Shown: positions 11,562 through 22,993 of the stretch, piece by piece
Numbering within the stretch: the stretch's first letter is position 1
Layout of the letters: each line of letters begins with the position of its first letter
Source of the DNA: Mycteria americana
Lineage: Eukaryota; Chordata; Aves; Ciconiiformes; Ciconiidae
Length of the DNA: 64,000 nt
NCBI RefSeq assembly: GCF_035582795.1
Contig: NC_134367.1
Location: forward strand, 114,786,062-114,850,061
Reading direction: 5' to 3'
Program-made: the position numbers and the translations under genes
Notes under the pieces: generated by a model
Database searches by the model: none
Told to the model about the DNA's origin: nothing
The model's input: only the letters and a program-made list of their open reading frames with translations

Positions 11562-14500
11562 GTGAGTGACCCCCCTCCCCTGCCCTCCGTCCCATCCCCT
11601 CCGGGGAGCGATGCACCAAATTCCCCACCCCCCTGTCCTCCGGAGCGGGGCCGCCGGGCACGGAGCGGGGAGGGGGGGTACCGCGGCTCCCGCAGCCGCC
11701 GCGGCGGAAAGTCTCCGGGGGGAGCCCCGGGGAGCGCAGGGAGTTGGGGCCGCCCCCGGGCCGGGGCGGCTGGGATCCTGCCCCCGCCAGGCAGCGGGGC
11801 GACGCCCGCAGCGGTGCTTCCCCGGTGCCCTGCCGAGAGCCGAAATTAGCACGCCCGGTCTTGCACGGCGCGCCCGGCGGGGGTCAGGGGAGGGATCAGG
11901 CTTTTCCAGTGCCGTGGCAAGGTTTGGATTGGGAGCACTGGAAGGGAAACTGTGCGTGGGGTCCTCCTTTTCCCTTCCCCAGGAGGAATCCCCTCCAGCT
12001 CACTGTGGCAGAGCATCTTTCCCTCCCAGCACCCGGCCACCCTGCCAGTCCAGGGCAGCCTCTGCCCCGGGAAGGGGAGAGGGGCTGTGCGGGGGTGCAC
12101 GGCCCCGTGCAGGCTCCGGGGCAGGGCCTGAGCCGGGGGGCAGGCGGCAGGGAGGCTGGGCTCCTTGCAGCCACAGCTGCCCTCTCCCCTCACCACCCTG
12201 CTCAAGAGGCGCTGGATTGAATTTCTCTTCCTTCCCATCCTTTAGTTTGCGGGCAGTGACAGCTAAGTTGGAGAGAGGGATGGTTAAGGCGAGGGGACAG
12301 GAGTGGTCCCTGCTCTTCAGTGGCAGAGAGGGGTGACCTTGGGTAAGTCCCCCATGCCTGCCCCATCCTTCTGGGTCGGGTATCACTAAAGCATCCCGCA
12401 AGGGATCAAGGAGAACCCTTCAGTAGGAAGAGGCTGGCAAACGCATTGAGACCTTTCTGGAATTGGCACTGCAGGAGTGCAAGCCTTCCTGGAACAGGAC
12501 TGGTAGCGCTCGCTGGTCCAGAGTGCGCTGCAGGAGGAGAGGTGCAAGGGTCTATGCGGGTCTGGCGGAGGTGGTGGGTTTTGTGCCCCCATAAGAACAT
12601 GGAGGTACCTAGTGGCAGGAGTTGCTCTGGAAAGCAATCTGTTGAACTGTGTCTTCAAAAAAACTGGAGGGGAGGCTGCAGCCTCAGTGTGTAATGAGAG
12701 AGAAAGATGCCAAAAAAAAAGATCTAAACTTTCCAGGGAGATTAAATATTCAAATCACAAATAATGATACATTAATCCCTCGTAAACAGGGCATTAACAA
12801 CAATTAAAAGATGCTTTGATATTCTTAAACCCGAGAAGATGAGTTAACTGGTACTTTCAGGGGAATTATTGTGTATTATAAAATGCAGTCAGAGCAGAGT
12901 ATGCACTTTTCTACATTCATGTATTTAAATGACTTGCTCTTAATTATAGTTAATGAGCTATCATCTTCAAAGTAGCTGCATTTAGATGCTCTCCATATTA
13001 GTTTCAAATTATCTCGCTCCAAAGAATAAGCCACTTCTGATTTTACTGGCCAAGGTGACATTTTATTGGCAGTTTGGTAACTACAGGTCATGCCGGGGTG
13101 TACGTAGGATAAATGCATTTGTAGGAATTAAATGAAATTTCCTTTTATTAAGTGGGCAAGCAGACATCTCACACCACTGGTGCCATACGCTCTGGAATAA
13201 ATCTCACACGCACAGGAAGGCTCTTCGTTATACAAATGCAGATGTAATGCAGTACTAGTGTATATAGGCACCACCACAACACATTTAACTTGATGAAGGC
13301 TGCTTTCTGGATTTAAAATGCTTTCACTTCTGAGGATAGTATTAGAGAAAAGGTGCAACATAGTTGGATGTGGTTTTCTGTCTTTCTCTCTGCTGTAAAT
13401 TCATATCTGCAGACAGCTATAAATGCTTCTGTCCAGGAGAGTTTTTAATACTGCCTATGTGGTTAATAAGATTACATATTGGGACTTCCAAATCTTGTTT
13501 TCTTCACTTTGAAGACTCGACTTTTTACAGGTTATTGTTTGTACAGTGCCATTGGGAAGAAATGGAAAAGAATTGCAGAGGTTTAAACGGGAGGAAAATA
13601 CTCGGTGTGTTCAGTGACTTTGCTTTGACAAATGTGAATAGTGTCTGTGTGTAAGTGTGTGAGTATGTATCTGCTCACGTCTGAATACACATCCTTTGGC
13701 TATCAAATCAAATGTTTCTAAATACTCTTTCTCTAGTAAAAGTTGGAAACTACTTTGAGCAATGAGATCACAGCAAAAAGCTTCTCTTCAGATGTAAATG
13801 TCTGTGACCCTGAGGATTCAGGTGGACCTGGTCCAACTTGTAGCACCTAAGAATCAAAAGATTTTGTGCTTTGAATTTGGTGTCATAATATCAGAAGAGT
13901 GACAAACTCTGGTTATTTTCATTGCACCAGCAAAGACTGCATTTTAAAATAGTGGTGCAGTACATGAGAGGTGTGAGTCCGTGCATGCCTTTAGCACTCC
14001 CAGTTTTATATATGGCATCCCTGTAGATGTGTATCTGTGTATATGTATCTATATGAAACCTGAATGTGTGAAGTTCCCTCATTAACCATCCATCCAAATC
14101 CATGCTGTGAAGTATTTCTGTCCTTAAGCTCTGAGACTTCAGTTCACTAAGGCACGAGAAGAATGAACTGACTGTTCACATCAAGTTGGCAGGATTCGAG
14201 CAGAGGTTTAATGGGGTTTATGTGCTTTGATTGAGTGCTCAGACCCCTTAAAAATCCCCAGGGAGGACGAAGAACTCTGAAATGGTGCTTGCAAATGGAT
14301 AATTTGCTCGGAAGACAATCATGGCATAATCAAAGAGTTCAGCTCCTTGAGGGGGGACCTGCCCATCCTAGGTCCCACAAGACATCCAGCCTGGTGTCAG
14401 GTCCTGCAGGACAGCCGTGCTCAGCATGCTTCTTCAGGACATCTCCCACAGCAGCTGCCTGCTACATGCAATGGCTGATCCAGTCCTCTCCCAGTGCGTG

Positions 14501-16850
14501 GTGTCCCCACGCCACCCACCCACCTTCCAGTTCCTATTCTTATGCTTTCTGCAACAAAACGATCTCCCTTCTCCCCACTGCATGTGGCTTGCAAGATCGT
14601 GGAGGCAATGATAGGCTGCCGGCTAAATGCCTGTGCCTCCCATATAGAGATCTCCTAGGTCCTATGTCCCTTCTCTTCCCAGAGGGAAGAGGTTACACAA
14701 TTTTTCTTCAGGCTTTGGCAATGCCCTGAATCTAATGGGCCCCATTATTCATTTCAACTCTGATTTCTGCAGGGAGGCATGAGTATAGTGTTAAGAAAGG
14801 TCTGTAAAGGTCAATCTACGCCCACTAATGCTGCTTTTCAGCGTTTCCCTACCTGCCCTATATGCTTCCAGCTGCCACTCTAGCTATGCCTAAATCACTT
14901 ATTCTGTAAGCTTTTGTCCCATAGTGTATTCCTGGCTCTGTAATTCTTCTAGAGCCTGATGAAGGAAGGCTGATTTTATTGCACCAGCAGTGGCTGCTTA
15001 ATCTAATCATCCTCGCCCTGATGAACTGGCACTAGCAATTTTACAGTATCACAGAATCGTTTTTCTAGCAAAGTGACTTACAACGTTGGGGCGCTTTGCT
15101 TGGGGCAGGAGGTATGGAAACCTTCATTTTGCACCAAGTCTGCACCACCAGGCAGTCTTCCTGTTCTGTCCTCTCTTTATTTATCATTGCTGCTTCAGGA
15201 ATATCTCAAATCCCAGCCTAGAGTGTAGTGTTGGTGTGTTACATACAGAACAAGTGTAAGGCAGGTGTCTTATCCTGCTTTGCTTTCTGCATGCAATGTG
15301 GAAACGTGAGTAGAGCCAAATGAGAAGGGTGTATGCAAGAACTGGGCTCTACAGGGGCTTGGCTGCCCATCAGGAATGAGACTTCAGTGAGTTAGTAGGG
15401 CCAGTCCTGGAGCCACATCTGGGTCTTTCTGTCTGTGGGCCAGCCTGGTTAGAAACACAGTTAAACAGGGATTTTAGGTCAAAGGGAGGCACTGGAGTCA
15501 GCCTGCAGACAGACCAAGAGGACCAGGTGATGCTGTGATGTTGATATTCCTGGGTGAGCCTCTTGGGGTTCATTTAGATGCCCTGTTGTGTGTGGCAGGG
15601 ATTTTGCCTTGCTGCAAGTTTCTACGGGGCAGAGCATTAGGTAGCTTCTTCTAAGTTGGAGAATTTTAATTCTGTTGCAACATAAGGTATCAACTAAAAT
15701 TAGGCAGGGGGTTTTGGTGGTAACTTAGTCCTTCCCAGACCTTTAAATCTAGATTGACCCTCAGAAACTATCCAGACTCTGTGGCATAGGGACCAAGAAG
15801 ACTGAGGCATCGCATCTTTTCACCTGAGAATGCAGCTTGTCTATCAAGTAAACACGCAGCGAAACAAGCAGTTCAGCTGTGCATAAGTTTTCACTCTGCA
15901 AAACATGGGTCATGGTTAAATCCACAAGAGCAACAGTTCTGGCCCCAAACTTGTCATGATAAGTCTGGGTCTGAATCAAGTTTTCCCCAGAAGCTGGAGC
16001 AGCTCTTGTGCAGAGGCTAGGAGTGCTCTCCACTCCATGCAGGAGAGTCATGGGACTAACTTTGGAAGAAGTTTTTCTCAGTGAGGGCACACTGAACAAT
16101 TAAGGATGCAATTATACACCCCAGAGAACAGCTGTATTCACTTGCTTTGAAAGTGAAAGGCAGCACAATTTTCTGCTCTTCGAGTTGGCAAACGGATCCT
16201 TCAGCCTGACCACACTGCTGAAGGTAGTGACCTGAGCTATTTCATTATGTGTCTCTCCATTTATTATGTCATGAAGGTTTGTTTTATTGTGCTGGACATA
16301 ATCAGAGGGTTTTACAGAACAGCTTTTTGGGATGGATGGAGGGAGAAGAAATGTCAGCTTAGCCTTCTGTTGGGAGAGAGATGTCTTTTGAAGCAAGAAT
16401 CACTCCTCATGACTCAATCTCCCCAGTTTGAAACGGGGGTGGGAGGCTCAGAGGGGTATGATGAGGCTGGATATATTTGGGGTTGTCAAATGGTCCTGTT
16501 CTGCGGTATCGGGGACCCTCTGAACAGCAGTGCTGCAAAGGACCTGGTGATACAAGCTGGTGCAAAGGCATCCTTTGCTGTGTGTGCTACTGGATGACCA
16601 GGCTTAGAGTGGAGGGTACATATTTGCAGCCAGGAGAGAAGGAAAAGGCATGAGAGAAGCATGTGTTGGGCATGTGCACAAAAGGCTTTGCTCACGTGGA
16701 GATGCAGAGTTAGGACAGGATCCATGTGTTTTATAGGTTCGCACTGAGCTCACCAGCCACCTGGTCAAGGCTCATTCATAGCGGTCACCTGTCCAGATGC
16801 AGTTAGGTAGCTGATAATAGCTTTCTGACACCGAGCTTTCCCTAATTCAT
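11562..16850. other. SYNDIG1 intron 1, 5' part
   Basis: This runs from the exon 1 donor to the CR1 insertion. The first 600 bases are the downstream half of the CpG island. The remainder is unique non-coding DNA that includes an AT-rich candidate regulatory block (12,721-12,960, listed separately). A TGACCTTGGGTAAGTCC string near 12,334-12,350 resembles a MIR core but is too short to call. No ORF here shows a protein domain. Confidence 0.5.
12721..12960. promoter_or_regulatory. Candidate conserved non-coding element (AT-rich)
   Basis: The block lies about 1.1 kb downstream of exon 1 and contrasts with the GC-rich DNA before it. It is rich in short AT motifs typical of developmental enhancers, such as ATTAAATATT, CATTAATCC, CAACAATTAAAAG and GGAATTATTGTG (a SOX-like ATTGT core next to homeodomain-like cores). 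It contains no repeat or ORF I recognise. The assignment rests on sequence texture only. Confidence 0.25.
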
Positions 16851-19165
16851 AGAGTCACAGAATCATAGAATGGTTTGGGTTGGAAGGGACCTTAAAGATC
16901 ATCTAGTTCCACCTCCCCGCCATGGGCAGGGACACCTTCCACTAGACCAGGTTGCTCAAAGCCCCATCCAACCTGGCCTGGAACACTTCCAGGGATGGGG
17001 CATCCACAGCTTCTCTGGGCAATGTGTACCAGCGCCTCACCACCCTCATAGTGAAGAATTTCTTCCTTCTATCTAATCTAAATCTGCCCTTTTTAGTTTA
17101 AAGCCATTACCCCTTGTCCTATCACTACATGCCCTTGTAAAAAGTCCCTCTCCTGCTTTCTTGTAGGCCCCCTTCAGGTACTGGAAGGCTGCTATAAGGT
17201 CTCCCCAGAACCTTCTCCTCTGCAGGCTGAACAACCCCAGCTCTCTCAGCCTGTCTTCATAGGAGAGATTCTCCAGCCCTCTGATCATCTTCATGGCCCT
17301 CCTCTGGACTTGCTCCAACAAGTCTATGTCCTTCTTATGTTGGGGGCCCCAGAGCTGAACGCAGCGCTCCAGGTGGGGTCTCACCAGGGCAGAGCAGCGG
17401 GGGAGAATCACCTCCCTTGACCTGCTGGTCACGCTTCTTTTGATGCAGCCCACGATATGGTTGGCTTTCTGGGCTACAAGCACACATTGCTGGGTCATGG
17501 TGAGCTTCTCATTAACCAACACCCCCAAGTCCTTCTCCTCAGGCCTGCTCTCAATCCATTCTCCGCCAAGCCTGTATTTCTGCTTGGGATTGTCCTGACC
17601 CATGTGCAGGACCTTGCAGTTGGCCTTGTTGAACTTCATGAGGTTTGCACGGGCCCACCTCTCAAGCCTGTCAAGGTCCCTCTGGATGGTGTCCCTTTCC
17701 TCCAGCATGTTGACCACACCACACAGCTTGGTGTCATTGGCAAACTTGCTGAGGGCGCACTCAATCCCACTGTCCATGTCCCCAACAAAGATGTTAAACA
17801 GCACCGGTCCCAATACCGACCCCTAAGGAATGCCACTCGTCACTGGTCTCCACTTGGACATCGAGCCATTGACCACAACTCTTTGAGTGCAACCATGCAG
17901 CCAATTCCTTATCCACCGAGTGGTCCATCTGTCAAATCCATGTCTCTCCAATTTAAAGACAAAGATGTCGTGCGGGACAACGTCAAATGCTTTGCACAAG
18001 TCCAGGTAGATGACGTCAGTTGCTCTTCCCTTATCCACCAACGCTGTAACCCCATCGTAGAAGGCCACCAAATTTGTCAGGCACGATTTTCCCTTAGTGA
18101 AGCCATGTTGGCTGTCACCAATCACCTCCTTATTTTCCATGTGCCTTAGCATAGTTTCCAGGAGGATCTGCTCCATGATCTTACTGGGCACAGAGGTGAG
18201 ACTGACTGGCCTGTAGTTCCCCGGCTCTTCCTTTTTTCCCTTTTTAAAAATAGGGGTTATGTTTCCCCTTTTCCAGTCAGTGGGAACTTCACTGGACTGC
18301 CATGCAACTTCTCAAATATGGTGGATAGTGGCTTAGCAACTTCATCTGCCAGTTCCCTCAGGACCTGCAGATGCATCTTACCAGGTTCCATGGACTTCTG
18401 CACCTTCAGGTTCCTTAGATAGTCTCGAACCTGATTTTCTCCTACAGTGGGTGGTCCTTCATTCTCCCAGTCCCTGCCTTTGCCTTCTGTGACTTAGGCG
18501 GTGTGGCTAGAGTACTTGCCAGTGAAGACCGAAGCAAAAAAGTTGTTGAGTACCTCAGCCTTCTCATATCCTGGGTAACCAGGTCTCCCATTTCCCTTCA
18601 GAAAGGGCCCACATTTTCCCTAGTCTTCCTTTTATCACTGACGTACGCATAGAAGCTTTTCTTGTTTCCCTTGACATCCCTAGCCAGATTTAATTCTACC
18701 AGGGCTTTCGTTCTCCTAACCTGATCCCTGGCTGCTTGGAAAATTTCTCTGTATTCCTCCCAGGCTACCTGTCCTTGCTTCCACCCTCTGTAGGCTTCCT
18801 TTTTGTGTTTGAGTTTGTGCAGGAGCTCCTTGTTCATCCATGCAGGCCTCCTGGCATTTTTGCCTGACTTCCTCTTTGTTGGGATGCATGGCTCCTGAGC
18901 TGGGAGGAGGTGATCCTTGAATATCAACCAGCTTTATGGGCCCCTCTTCCCCCCAGAGCTTTATCCCATGGTACTCTACCAAGCAGATGCATGAAGAGGC
19001 CAAAGTCTGCTCTCCTGAAGTCCCGGGTAGTGAGCTTGCTGTGCTCCCTCCTTGCTGCCCTAAGGGTCTTGAACTCCACCATTTCATGGTGGCTGCAGCC
19101 AAGGCTGCCCTTGAGCTTCACATTCCCCAGCAGCCCCTCCTTGCTGGTGAGAACAAGATTGCATT
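16851..19165 (-). mobile_element. CR1 LINE, 5'-truncated, ORF2 reverse transcriptase broken
   Basis: The 3' end on the - strand is at about 16,851, where the + strand reads CATAGAGTCACAGAATCATA, the reverse complement of the ATTCTATG/ATTCTGTG octamer tail of CR1. Three stretches of ORF2 can be read: a linker region (about 19,160-18,598, including SLGCSHHEMVEF), the reverse-transcriptase core (18,240-17,823, including YLDLCKAFD) and the RT C-terminal part (17,822-17,073, including GSVLGPVLFNIF and [19 protein letters not shown]). Damage visible: an in-frame TAG at 17,825-17,823 in place of the usual Gln codon before GSVLGPVLF; a frameshift near 18,300; a break at 18,598; and FANDTKL where the family has FADDTKL. 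ORF1 and the endonuclease are absent by 5' truncation, the usual fate of CR1. The long readable frames indicate a relatively young insertion. It lies antisense inside SYNDIG1 intron 1. Confidence 0.93.
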
Positions 19166-19725
19166 GGTGAAATGAATTTCTCGCTTAAAAAGGCACAGAG
19201 CCTGATTTTTGACTGCTTTCACTTTGCAAAGGAATCGCCCTAAGTTGTACAGATGGCAAGGTGTTCTTATACTGGTGCCTTCCACAACAGGCAGGGTTAT
19301 TTACATTACAGACAAGTGCTGTTATTCAGGTCAGTTATTTATTAGCTGGAAAGTGCAGTTTTGCTGTCAAATGAAAAAAGTTGTGAATTTGGACTGAACT
19401 TAGCAAAGAGTCGAGGCTGTCAAAATTAGTCGGGAAGGAGGATTGCTGGAAAAGCCTGAATGTGTAATTTTTTTATTAGAGGCAACTCGAGGCAAATTGA
19501 ACTAAAAGCCAGTTTGTTCAATTAAAAAGAAATAAATGAAACATTACATTTCATTTTGACTCAGGCAAGATGCTTCCATCTGCTCAAAAGGAAATATTTT
19601 GTTGCAGGGATAACATTTTATGTTTTAAGTTAATACAAGGTAATTCCTCCTTTCTCCCTGCCATTCTTTGGTTCAGCTACTGAATCAAACAATCAATTAT
19701 TCAGGCAGATATAATATGCATATGG
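19166..19725. promoter_or_regulatory. Candidate conserved non-coding block (AT-rich)
   Basis: This AT-rich stretch lies immediately beyond the CR1 5' end. Its motif-dense part is 19,460-19,710, with ATTTTTTTATTAGAGG, GTTCAATTAAAAAG, CAATCAATTATTCAGG and ATATGCATATGG (an octamer-like site). I find no repeat signature and no ORF with a domain. Enhancer function is inferred from motif texture alone. Confidence 0.22.
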
Positions 19726-19749
19726 TAATTGTTTCCACATTTAAATGTA

Positions 19750-19860
19750 CCTCTGGACAGGCAATCAAGAGACCTGGATGTTATTTCCAGCTCTGCTACT
19801 GTGTCTGGTGTGACCTTGGGCATTTCACTGTACTCTGAGTCCCTCCTTTTCAGGGCAGGA
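19750..19860 (+). mobile_element. MIR/CORE-SINE-like remnant
   Basis: The segment reads GAGACCTGGATGTTATTTCC, then AGCTCTGCTACTGTGTCTGG and TGTGACCTTGGGCATTTCAC. This follows the MIR order of 'correct/wrong-sequence-independent' core elements: a CCTGG-GTT-TCC box, a CTCTGCCACT-like box and a TGTGACCTTGGGCAAGTCACTT-like box. Divergence is high, as expected for an element of amniote age. The identification is from pattern memory, without alignment. Confidence 0.55.
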
Positions 19861-20675
19861 CAGGCCCATGTCTCTCAGTGGATTTGCTGCATCTTGGTAA
19901 TACTAAAATAGCATGGAGGTCTTTTTACTTCCACTGTTAGCAATTAAACATTTAGCTATCACTAATGCATGCATTCCTAATTCTCCCAGGGTGAGTTAGT
20001 TGCATTGCCTTATGAAACTCCCTGTAGTTTATTTAATAGGTCAAAAGGAATTTCAGCCGCTGAATAGCAGCGTTCCCTTAAAACAAAACCTATTTTAATG
20101 AGCCCAGCTAAATCAAAGAAGAAAAATACAAGTGGGAAAGGTTTTTTCCTTCCTTTCCTTAAATATTTCATTTTGTAATCAGCTCTCCAGGTCCATACAT
20201 TGCCTGTGATTTCTCTCAAGCAAAAGGTCCATATGTGTTTTTGCAATTTCTAAATGTTTGAAATACCTTAAACCATGTTGAAGCCTATTGCATTATGCAT
20301 TAAAAACTCCCTCATACCTGAAAGTTTGCGCCAGGAAACCTGCAGCCTCCAAACCTCTCACAGTGTGGTTTTTATCAGGGTATTGCCATTTGGCTTGCTT
20401 GCTCTTCAGGGAGAGCTTACTTCTCTCTGCTTTCTGTGTGCTGGCAGTGGGGGAACCAGCATCAAACCCAGCAGCACTTTGTTGAATCTGGTAGTTGTGA
20501 GGCTGCATCAGTTTCTGCTGGTGGCACAGCCCTGCAAAGGGTGGTTGTTGTTCCTTCTTGCCATGCTGGCATTAGATTTAGAGTCACTGAGGGGCTGGCA
20601 GAAGGATCTGGGAGCAGTGAATGTCTTCTTGGGAGCACGGGAGACAGGTGGGAATCTGTTAGGAGCAGAGAGATT

Positions 20676-20907
20676 TGGATCATAGGGTAACTCAAGTTGA
20701 AGGAACCTCAGGAGGTCTCTAGTCCGATCTCACGGTCAAAACAGGGTCAACTATGGGGTCACACCAGGTTGCTCAGAGCTTCATCCAGTTGGGTCTTAAA
20801 AACCTCCAAGGATGGAGACTGCACAACCTCCCTGGGCAACCTTTTCCAATGCTTGACTGTCTTCATGGGGAAGAGATTTCCCCTTATATCCAAGACCCCC
20901 ACGCAGA
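20676..20907 (-). mobile_element. CR1 LINE 3' fragment
   Basis: The + strand reads GGATCATAGGGTAACTCAAG, then CCTCAGGAGGTCTCTAGTCC, CACACCAGGTTGCTCAGAGC and GATGGAGACTGCACAACCTC, ending near CCCCTTATATCCAAGACCCC. This is the reverse complement of a CR1 3' end. The - strand translation retains [20 protein letters not shown], the conserved last residues of ORF2. It is more diverged than the copy at 16,851 and is a different subfamily. It is heavily 5'-truncated. Confidence 0.88.
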
Positions 20908-22960
20908 GGCACATGAGGTCTTTGAGCCCTTTTTCTCCTGGCTGATGCTCTGCAAGATCTGCAGGGAATGGCAGTGGGTACAGCCATGAGCCTTGATAGC
21001 GGATGGGGACTGCCTTCAGCCTCACCATGGCTTGCCTTCCTCTCCAAGTTTTCCTGCCAATAAACCAGGCCTTTGGGCTGGTGATGTCTGGTCTGCCTGG
21101 ATGAATGTCTTTCTGATCTGTTGTGAAGAAAGGGCTGGGGCTTTTCAGCCATAGCCTGGTATTTCAGAGGTAACTGAATTGCTTGTTCACACAGGTCTTT
21201 TGGTACCTGGCAGGGGTCTCCAAGAGGCTGAAACATCCCGAGGCTGTGCTACAGCTGTGCAAAGGGGAGAGACCCATGGAGGCAGGAGGTCAACTGTGAC
21301 CTGCCGGGTCACAGAAGAGTGAAGGCGATTTGGGACGGTGGGCAGTAGCAGAGCTGGCTTCTGCTCCTTGTCTGCCAGAGCCCCGGGCACAGCTGTTTAG
21401 CTGTTCTCTCCGTGCCCTCTCTACAGCTTGCATTTCTCTGCCTCACACCCTTTGCTTAATTAGTTTGTCAGCCACTGTCATTATAGCAGGAGTCTGCAGA
21501 ACACCCAGCAGAGCGTAGCTCTCATTGCAGCTACCGTAGCCGGGCCCTCCTGTAACACAAGTGATAGCTTAATAAAGCACAGCATTGCAGACTAAATATC
21601 TTGGCACTGGTTGCAGCTTCTTATTAAAATAAGAAAGAGAGAGAAAAAAAGAAATGCAAGAAGTTGGAAAGAATAAAGATTATAATAACTAATGGCTTCA
21701 CTTTTAATACTAGAGACCTGGGTAAAAATGTCTAATCCCCAAGGTAAAAATTAGATTGAAGTTTGATGTACTATTTGTCAATAGCTTGAACTTGGTTTTC
21801 CCTTCTGGTTCCAGCCTCAAGTCTGACAATGCAGAATTATTTCTGCTCAGCCTGAGTACCAGTGAGTGATTTGTGGTGAGAAACTGTGCGAAGACAAATG
21901 AAACCTGAATCAAACCAGTTAAATTAACTCTGCATCTTGGAGCAGACTGAACAGCTCTCTTATTTAAGGGGCTCTGATGAGTTTCATTTTCCTGTCAGCA
22001 TCATTCTGAAACCTCACTGCGGTCCTAGGTAATGAGAGTGGCTCTTTTTCGCTTTGAGTGTTGGCTCCCTGCAGAGAAGGCATCCTCCAGTTGCCTCAGG
22101 TGGTCTATCAGAGGTATCTGCCCAGTCGTGCTGCCATCCGGGATCCTCTGGGCTGCAGTTTGACCTGGAAACTTGGGCAATCTTAATTTTAGGACCTGCC
22201 TGTGAGTCTCAAACATGTGAGCCTGGCGTGGGTCAGGTCCGTGAAAGCCCTTAATGAAAGGATGGTCACTGAATCCGCCTCCAAGGAGTCCCTGCAGGCA
22301 GGATACAGGCTCTGAGCCATTGCATAAGCACTTGCTGCCTTTTGCGCCTAAGCGTCGCTCATGGCCACGTGCCACTGTCGGTTGCTCCTCCGTCTGAACT
22401 TGGGGGACTCATTTCACCTGCTTCACTCATCTGAAGGTTAGTATTAAGCTGAGAGGGTCTCCCCTGCATTTTATAGGGGTATTGTTACTCCAGAGGGAGA
22501 CTGAGCCCACTGGTCCTGTGCACCTTGCATAACTGCAATTAATTTCTCCCAAGAAACATCCTCGGGTGTCTGTAGTAGGTGAAATGAAGTCCAGCCTTTG
22601 AGTCTAATTCGCCCACCAACACCAAGGTAGCAGCAGGTTACAAAGGCCTTGGAAATTTGATTTAACTCTCTTCAGACAGTGGTTGGGAAGAGAAAAGCCC
22701 AGGGGAGGTTCTTTTTTATCCGTGAGGATGTGAAGTTTCATTTGTGGCTGACAACACTCTTAATCCTGCCTTTTTATTGATGAAGAATCTCTGAGTACCT
22801 CAACTGTTTCTCAGTTTCCCTAGACAGCAATTGACCTTGTTTCAGCTATGCATCAAAATGCACTGGCAATCAAGGTGCTATTGATTTAAACCTAATGGCC
22901 AGCCACTCAGGAATTTCACCCGGAAAAGAAAAATCAATGCCACATTATATTATTATTATT

Positions 22961-22993
<33 letters not shown>

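Larger units (their letters stand above)
10905..12200. promoter_or_regulatory. SYNDIG1: CpG island / SYNDIG1 promoter region
   Basis: Composition changes sharply from AT-rich flank to very GC-rich DNA dense in CG dinucleotides. It is densest at about 11,030-11,880, for example around 11,380-11,480 and 11,690-11,790. I see no convincing TATA box, which is usual for a CpG-island promoter. The island contains a consensus GTGAGT splice donor at 11,562 on the + strand. It lies about 15.7 kb before the first SYNDIG1 coding exon in the same orientation, so I assign it as that gene's promoter and first-exon region. The link is inferred from position and splice-site orientation, not from transcript data. 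It could also drive a divergent non-coding transcript. Confidence 0.7.

Noticed and set aside
10645..11661. 338-codon - strand frame across the CpG island
   Set aside because: Low-complexity P/A/G/R-rich translation with poly-E and poly-S runs from the CCT repeat and GC-rich DNA. An equally long frame lies on the other strand, and no domain is visible.
12334..12350. TGACCTTGGGTAAGTCC as a MIR relic
   Set aside because: A single short box without the flanking MIR boxes; chance similarity is likely.
15045..15065. ACAGTATCACAGAATCGTTT as a CR1 3' end
   Set aside because: Only the terminal TCACAGAATC resembles CR1; the adjoining sequence shows no CR1 3' UTR.
17457..18149. 230-codon + strand frame
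   Set aside because: It is the antisense shadow of the CR1 reverse-transcriptase frame on the - strand.
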